17,214 nt of DNA from assembly GCA_035315885.1 (NCBI GenBank), contig DATFXM010000124.1:1-17214 (forward strand). The letters are read 5' to 3'. The DNA comes from DATFXM01 sp035315885 (GTDB taxonomy: Bacteria > Acidobacteriota > Blastocatellia > UBA7656). The notes under the pieces were generated by a model. The model saw only the letters and a program-made list of their open reading frames with translations. It did not search any database and was not told the origin of the DNA. Of the stretch, positions 12,607 through 17,214 are shown in pieces. Positions within the stretch are counted from its first letter, which is position 1. Each line of letters begins with the position of its first letter. A program made the position numbers and the translations under genes.

Positions 12607-13872
12607 TCACGACAGAGCTTCCAGCAAACGATCAATATCCTGCGTGTCGTTGTAGATCGAAGGCGACACGCGCAAGAAGTGCGCTCCCAGTCGAACGTTG
12701 ATGTTTGCCTTCTGCAAACGCGCCAACACCGGAGCCCTATCTTTGACTGTAAAGGTAATTAGCGCTGACTTTGTTCCCTCGGGCGTGATCGGATCAAAGC
12801 CCAGTCGCGGCATTTCCTGACGCAAGCGTTGCAGTAGCGGTTGCCGGTAAGCTTCGATTGCTGAAACTCCTATCTCTCTGATGTAAGTCAGTGAGAAGCC
12901 CAGAGCGGACATTGGTCCATAAGCAGTACTGCCTGATTCAAAGTGCGCGCTTGCATCACTGCCCAACTCCCAGGTGAACGGGGTGTCAGCAGGTGTATCA
13001 AACGGCAAAAAGTGCGTATCTATTCGACGTGCGGAATGATAACCATATTGCGGGCGACGGATTTTGCCCAATAAGTCTTCCCGAGCATACAAAAAACCAA
13101 GGCCAAAGTCGCCCATTAGCCATTTGAAACTCGAACACGAACAAAAGTCGACGCCGCTCGCGCGCACATCAATCGGCGTGGTGCCAGCAGCCTGAATGAT
13201 ATCTGCGTACACGTAAGCGCCGTGGGCATGAGCTAAATCGCATACCGCTTTAAGATCGTGCTGGAAACCGTTGTACATCGCGACCAGCGACACCTCAATC
13301 AGCTTCGTCTTTTTGTCGACCAGCTTCTCCAGGTCACGCAGATCAATCGATCCATTCCTAGGCAGTGCAATACGCAGATCGAGACCCTGATCACGTTGCA
13401 GCGCTTGCAGATGCAAAATCATTCCATCGAAGTGAAGCGCGTCGGTGACCACATTGCCACCGGACCCGACAACGCCGAGTGAATTGAAGACGAGATTCTC
13501 ACCGGTGCTTGTGTTGGGGACGTAGCTAATCTCTGAAGGCTTCGCATTGATGAGCAAAGCAAACTGTTCCTTGACGGTCTTCGCCAAAGCATCATGTCCC
13601 GGATCATCGATGCGCCCGGGCCGCAATCGGTATTCGCAATCGCGCCGAATCGCGTCCGCAGCGCCAGTCGGTATCGGATGCGTGTAAGCGCCGTTGATAT
13701 AAGTGAGACCTTCAGGAATCGCAAAATCGGATTTTCGCGGGAATGTTGTCTTTGTTTCTGTAACGAGCTCCTCAACTGCTCGTGCGCTCGATTTGTTCTT
13801 TACTGATGACAACGCCGTTGCTGCCACAAGTCCTCCCATTCCGGACAGAAGTTCTCGTCGATTAAATTGCAT
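12607..13872 (-). CDS. PLP-dependent class V aminotransferase-fold enzyme with Tat-like signal
   Basis: The 421-residue protein starts with NRRELLSGMGGLVAATALSS, a twin-arginine-type signal (Arg5-Arg6, hydrophobic segment, small residues), so export already folded with PLP is likely. The catalytic part is a fold-type I, class V enzyme: YINGAYTHP (58-66) near the N-terminus, ADIIQAAG with PLP-contacting Asp224 and Gln227, and SSFKWLMG with the Schiff-base Lys250 followed by GLGFLY. This is the isopenicillin N epimerase/cysteine desulfurase-like group, but the true reaction is unknown; the annotated 'epimerase' name of many relatives should not be taken literally. ATG at 13872 has GAGGAA 8 bases upstream, a good ribosome site. 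It is transcribed alone, divided from the kinase genes by a 314-base gap with a tandem repeat. Link to the opine-related block is uncertain. Confidence 0.9.
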   Translation of the reverse strand: MQFNRRELLSGMGGLVAATALSSVKNKSSARAVEELVTETKTTFPRKSDFAIPEGLTYINGAYTHPIPTGAADAIRRDCEYRLRPGRIDDPGHDALAKTVKEQFALLINAKPSEISYVPNTSTGENLVFNSLGVVGSGGNVVTDALHFDGMILHLQALQRDQGLDLRIALPRNGSIDLRDLEKLVDKKTKLIEVSLVAMYNGFQHDLKAVCDLAHAHGAYVYADIIQAAGTTPIDVRASGVDFCSCSSFKWLMGDFGLGFLYAREDLLGKIRRPQYGYHSARRIDTHFLPFDTPADTPFTWELGSDASAHFESGSTAYGPMSALGFSLTYIREIGVSAIEAYRQPLLQRLRQEMPRLGFDPITPEGTKSALITFTVKDRAPVLARLQKANINVRLGAHFLRVSPSIYNDTQDIDRLLEALS

Positions 13873-14186
13873 GAGTAATTCCTCACTTCAGGTGTCATTA
13901 GGGGTCGGACTTCACAGCCAGGGCAAATCCCACCAACGCAGAGGCGCTCAGCCAGAATAACCAAGGCAGTGACTGCGTGAAACCGGGCGAATAACACCAA
14001 CGCTTTGTCGTAATCTTCACCGCATAGCCTTGTCCTATCGGCACCGCGTAGCCGTGTCTTATCGGCACCGCGTTGCGGTGTCCTATCGAGACCGCCGTGT
14101 CTAATATTCACCGCGTAGCGGTGATGCACAACAGCCGTTGGGGATGCACCCAACAGCTTGGGAAGCACCAACTGCGTTGCGGGAAG
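13873..14186. other. Intergenic region between aminotransferase and kinase genes
   Basis: This 314-base gap contains the aminotransferase ribosome site at its left end, the 24-base tandem repeat in the middle, and a small hairpin GTTGGG/CCCAAC (14137-14142 with 14149-14154, 6-base loop). The hairpin lies about 30 bases downstream of the kinase stop on the minus strand and could be a weak terminator without a T-run. I see no convincing gene in it. Confidence 0.5.
14019..14130. repeat. 24-base tandem repeat with palindromic core
   Basis: Three consecutive 24-base units start at 14019, 14043 and 14067, each beginning ACCGC and containing a (T/C)ATCG(G/A) end. A shortened fourth unit (14091-14109) and a diverged fifth (from 14110) follow. 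Several units contain an inverted core such as ACCGC-GTA-GCGGT (14110-14122) or ACCGC-GTT-GCGGT (14067-14079). The array lies in the gap between the kinase 3' end and the aminotransferase 5' end. On the minus strand an open frame through it would give an 8-residue repeat (GADRTRLR-like), but this looks like a by-product of the repeat. Confidence 0.75.
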
Positions 14187-16865
14187 TCATCGCTTAAGGT
14201 CTGCTGTCCAATTAACCACCAGAGTGATCGGCGCAGAGGTTTGCTGTTCTACCGCCATGTTGACTAGTATGCGCTGGCCGTCGGCCGTCACGTCATAGAC
14301 ATTACCGGGCCCGCCAGGACGAATCTCAAACAGTGGCCGCGCCGCCCCGACTTCCAACGTCTCCCCCTTCACATTGACCTCGGCTACCATCAACTTGTTA
14401 TCCAGGCTTAAATAGAAAACCTCTTTCCCGCGCCATTTCGGCAGTCGGCCGCCGGAAATGGAGATTTGACGCTTGCCGCCGGGCGCGGCGAAGGGCATCG
14501 CATAGATCTCAAATCTGCGGGATTCATCCGATTGATAAGCGACCCAGTTCCCATCGGGAGAGAACTGACCGTTGATTTCATTAGATTCTCCCTGCAAAAA
14601 CGGAACCGGCTTCTGGCCTCCTTCAAGCGGTAAAGCCCACATGTCTCCCTTTGTCTTGGGATCCGTGGTGGTATACAGAAGCAACCGACCATCGGGGGAG
14701 AAACCGGTCGGGTTCTTATCCAGATTGGACTCAAGGAGCGATTCCTCATTGCCGACGCCGCTGGAGGCTTTTTGATAAAGATCAAAACGTCCTTTGCGAT
14801 TTGAGCAAAAAACTATGCGTCTCCCGTCGGGCGACCACAACTGCTGTCTCGCTTGTGCTGGCCCGAACGTAAAGGCCGTTCTCAGGCCGCGCGCCACATC
14901 ATAGAGCCAGAGGTCAGTACGCCCGATCACATCAGGGATAGCCACCGTCGCCATCTTTCCGTCAGGCGAAACACAAAGACTATTGTAAGAAGTCACGTCG
15001 CCGAGCGAACCGATCGGCTTGTTGGTGCGGTCGAACCAGGTGAGCTGCGAGCCACTCTCTCCGGCGCCCGTCTGATAGACCAGGACACCTTCTTCCGAGA
15101 CGGAGAATACTCCTGTGGCTGTGATTCGTCCGAACTGAATTTGTTCGGCGATCGGGAAAGCGTCTCCGGTTGTCTCCATGCGTTTGTCATCGAACGGCTG
15201 GGCCATCAGCGCGCGCTCGCGCACGAAGAGCAAATACCCCTGGGCATACGCCGCGTTTGAATTAGCTGGCAGCACCGGTCTGCCTTCTTGCTTTCCGAGC
15301 GCGGCCACGCAGATCGCCGCGCTCTCCGCTGTCGTGCCTCCGGCCACGATGACCGAGCTGAGATAGAGAAAGTGCTCACCGTCCGGCAGGAAAAAGGGCC
15401 AGCGGTGAGATGTTTCAGCTCGCGCCTCATCGAGCTTGGTGACGGCGCTCGATGTGCCGCCCGAGGACGAGATGCGATGGAGCACACCGGTAGAGTTTGG
15501 GGCGAAAACAATCACTCCGTCGCGGTTCCAAGTGCCGCCACGCCCCTCAGGTGCATCGCACAGCGGGATCGGTGGCCCGCCAGAGGCTTCGATCTTCTTG
15601 AGCTTGCCATCCGCGAAGAACCCCAGCGAGCGGCTGTCTCCCGACCAGAAAGGACAGGTGGCGCCGTCGGTGCCTGCGAGCGATTGCGCCGAGAGCGCAT
15701 CGAGTGCTCGGATCCAGAGAAGTTGTTTGCCCTCTTCTGTCCGGGCGACGAAAGCCAAACGACGGCCATCAGGCGAGATTGCAACTGTTGCTCCTATTCT
15801 TTGGCTAAAATCGAGGGACGATTTCTCTGGCGAGAGGATGAATGAACGGACAGCACGGATTTCAACCGGAGCTCGTTGGAAATGCGCAATCGTCAGCGCC
15901 AGTGCCGCCAGCATCGCGGCTGCAGCCACGATCCAGGCGATCGGATCGCGTCGCCTCATCCATCGTGGCCCAAGCGCGGGCGACGCCGCGGTCTGACCCG
16001 ATGTCGGAGTCGATCCTGATAGAGCTTCAATAGCGAACGCCAGATCGTTCGCCGAATGGAATCGCTCCTCCGGATTCTTCTCAAGACAATGCCGCACGAC
16101 ACGTTCAAGAGCCGGCGCCACGTTCTTATTGCTCTCCGACAGTTCTGGCGGATCTTCTCTCAGAATCGCGCTCATTGTCTCGGCTGCCGATTCACCGTGA
16201 AAGGCTCGCTTGCCGGTGAGCATCTCGTAGAGGATCGCTCCGAACGAAAAGATGTCCGCGCGATGATCTACCGGACGACCGCGCACTTGCTCGGGCGACA
16301 TGTAACCGACTGTTCCCATGATCATTCCGGGATCGGTATCGACGCGTCTGGTGGGAATATCTGTTTTCGATTGTCCAACGGCCGGCTCAGTGAGTTTGGC
16401 AAGTCCAAAATCGAGGATCTTCACCCGTCCATCTTTGGTGATGAAGATATTCTCAGGCTTCAAGTCGCGATGAACAATTCCTTTCTCGTGCGCGGCTGCC
16501 AGTCCGCGGACGATCTGCAGCGAGTAATCAATCGCTTTGCGTTGCGGTAGAGCCGCGCCAGCCATTCGCTCACGCAGCGTCTCGCCTTCCAGGAGTTCAG
16601 AGACGACGTAGGATGAACCGTCATGTTTTCCGACGTCATGAATTGCGAGGATATTCGGATGATTCAACGCGCCTGCGGCACAGGCCTCTTGTTCGAAGCG
16701 ATGCAGCCGTTGCTCATCATCGGAGAAAGAAGAAGGGAGGACTTTTACAGCGACATCACGACCGAGACGAGTATCTCGCGCGCGATAGACTTCTCCCATC
16801 CCGCCCGCACCGAGGGGCGAGATGATTTCGTAAGGCCCGAAGCGTGTGCCCGTCGCAAGACTCAT
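14187..16865 (-). CDS. Membrane Ser/Thr protein kinase with C-terminal PD40/TolB-like beta-propeller
   Basis: The 892-residue protein is a Hanks-type kinase. The glycine loop is LGAGGMGEVY (18-27), with Lys41 in VAVK, HRDLKPEN (132-139) and DFG (152-154). MGTVGYMSPEQ and ADIFSFGAILYEMLTG close the kinase lobe near residue 280, and all catalytic residues are intact. A single membrane segment (about 309-328, IAWIVAAAAMLAALALTIAHF) follows. The remaining 550 residues are repeated PD40/WD40-like blades with 'SPDGR', 'LWSPDGRRIVF' and 'FSPDGNWVAY' motifs, probably an extracytoplasmic sensor or interaction propeller. I chose ATG 16865: it starts right before the kinase core, and its A of ATG overlaps the TGA of the upstream paralogue. 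A GTG/ATG further up (16976) would only add residues read from the paralogue's end. Ligand and targets are unknown. Confidence 0.93.
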   Translation of the reverse strand: MSLATGTRFGPYEIISPLGAGGMGEVYRARDTRLGRDVAVKVLPSSFSDDEQRLHRFEQEACAAGALNHPNILAIHDVGKHDGSSYVVSELLEGETLRERMAGAALPQRKAIDYSLQIVRGLAAAHEKGIVHRDLKPENIFITKDGRVKILDFGLAKLTEPAVGQSKTDIPTRRVDTDPGMIMGTVGYMSPEQVRGRPVDHRADIFSFGAILYEMLTGKRAFHGESAAETMSAILREDPPELSESNKNVAPALERVVRHCLEKNPEERFHSANDLAFAIEALSGSTPTSGQTAASPALGPRWMRRRDPIAWIVAAAAMLAALALTIAHFQRAPVEIRAVRSFILSPEKSSLDFSQRIGATVAISPDGRRLAFVARTEEGKQLLWIRALDALSAQSLAGTDGATCPFWSGDSRSLGFFADGKLKKIEASGGPPIPLCDAPEGRGGTWNRDGVIVFAPNSTGVLHRISSSGGTSSAVTKLDEARAETSHRWPFFLPDGEHFLYLSSVIVAGGTTAESAAICVAALGKQEGRPVLPANSNAAYAQGYLLFVRERALMAQPFDDKRMETTGDAFPIAEQIQFGRITATGVFSVSEEGVLVYQTGAGESGSQLTWFDRTNKPIGSLGDVTSYNSLCVSPDGKMATVAIPDVIGRTDLWLYDVARGLRTAFTFGPAQARQQLWSPDGRRIVFCSNRKGRFDLYQKASSGVGNEESLLESNLDKNPTGFSPDGRLLLYTTTDPKTKGDMWALPLEGGQKPVPFLQGESNEINGQFSPDGNWVAYQSDESRRFEIYAMPFAAPGGKRQISISGGRLPKWRGKEVFYLSLDNKLMVAEVNVKGETLEVGAARPLFEIRPGGPGNVYDVTADGQRILVNMAVEQQTSAPITLVVNWTADLKR

Positions 16866-17214
16866 CGTTTCAAATCCGCCGTCCAGTTCAGCACCACGGT
16901 CGTTGGCGGCACGGTCACCTCTTCGAGATTTGTGCTGACGAGGAAACGCTTGCCGTCTTTGGAGACGGCATACCAATTCCTGGGGCCGGGGAGGTTGCCG
17001 GGGACGCGCAGATCGAACAGCGCTTTGGGGACGCCTAGCTCAAAGCTCGCACCGTCCGCGGTCACATCCACCACCATCAGCTTCTTGTCCGCCGAGATGT
17101 AGAACAACTCCTTCCCGTCGCGCCGCCACCTGGGTTGCGCCCCGCCGTTCGTGGAGACCGGCCACTTCCCGCCCCGGTCGGGAAAGCTCCGCACATAGAC
17201 CTCCCACCTCCCCG
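16862..17214 (-). CDS. C-terminal fragment of a second PD40-propeller (probably kinase) paralogue, cut by right edge
   Basis: The frame is open to the right edge; about 117 residues are visible. They read WEVYVRSFPDRGG, then a final blade with DGKELFYISADKKLMVVDV, ALFDLRVPG, DGKRFLVSTN and the ending VVLNWTADLKR. This aligns directly with the end of the downstream kinase (KEVFYLSLDNKLMVAEV ... ITLVVNWTADLKR), so it is a tandem paralogue. By analogy it should be another kinase-propeller protein, but the kinase domain is outside the window and not proven. Its TGA overlaps the ATG of the next gene (ATGA), so the two are very likely co-transcribed and translationally coupled. The GTG near 17194 is not a true start, because coding continues beyond it. 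Confidence 0.88.
   Translation of the reverse strand, partial: GRWEVYVRSFPDRGGKWPVSTNGGAQPRWRRDGKELFYISADKKLMVVDVTADGASFELGVPKALFDLRVPGNLPGPRNWYAVSKDGKRFLVSTNLEEVTVPPTTVVLNWTADLKR

Noticed and set aside
12423..12635. Minus-strand small open frame rich in Arg/Lys across the hairpin
   Set aside because: It runs through the perfect hairpin and into the aminotransferase 3' end; composition is non-protein-like and there is no ribosome site.
13800..14171. Minus-strand open frame of 123 residues with an 8-residue repeat
   Set aside because: It overlaps the start of the aminotransferase gene on the same strand, has no ribosome site I can see, and its repeats are explained by the 24-base DNA repeat.
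1..17214. Mobile element, CRISPR array or tRNA
   Set aside because: No transposase, integrase, regularly spaced repeat-spacer array or cloverleaf was found; the repeats seen are short palindromes or a compact tandem array.

Overview
This window looks like a chromosomal segment of a GC-rich, soil-type bacterium. The best clue to the lineage is at the right end. It holds two tandem Ser/Thr kinase genes of the kind that carries a WD40/PD40-type beta-propeller after one membrane segment, both ending in the same residues (NWTADLKR). That architecture is greatly expanded in Acidobacteriota, so I infer an acidobacterial host. No rRNA, tRNA, CRISPR array, transposase or integrase was seen.

Layout. 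(1) 2-1120, +: the C-terminal part of a multicopper oxidase cut by the left edge. (2) 1299-12412: an accessory-looking block of alternating strands. It holds an octopine/opine dehydrogenase (+), an arginase/agmatinase-fold amidinohydrolase (-), a PF13454-type FAD/NAD(P) flavoprotein (+) and a VOC/glyoxalase-fold protein (-). Next comes a 10-TM DMT/EamA-like membrane protein fused to a low-molecular-weight protein phosphatase (+). An apparent minus-strand operon of a SAM methyltransferase and two paralogous MosB/MosA-like amino-acid-kinase-fold proteins follows, and then a DrrAB-type ABC exporter pair (+). (3) 12607-13872, -: a PLP class V aminotransferase-fold enzyme with a Tat-like signal. 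(4) 14187-17214, -: two kinase/propeller genes joined by an ATGA stop-start overlap.

How the genes may work together. An opine dehydrogenase (reductive joining of an amino acid and a keto acid), a guanidino-group hydrolase, a flavoprotein, a methyltransferase, two small-molecule-kinase-fold proteins, a transporter-phosphatase fusion and an ABC exporter could form a small amino-acid-derived metabolite locus with its own export. This is inference: gene orientation alternates, so the block is not one operon, and some members (VOC protein, aminotransferase) may be unrelated. The two clearest oddities are the transporter-phosphatase fusion and the MosAB-like pair. In my from-memory alignment, the MosA-like member lacks the acidic and histidine residues that hold the molybdate cluster in Azotobacter MosA.

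Non-coding structure: a long imperfect inverted repeat upstream of the flavoprotein, a perfect 14-bp hairpin between the converging exporter and aminotransferase genes, a 24-nt tandem repeat with a palindromic core downstream of the kinase, and a divergent pair of sigma70-like promoters between the VOC gene and the fusion gene.
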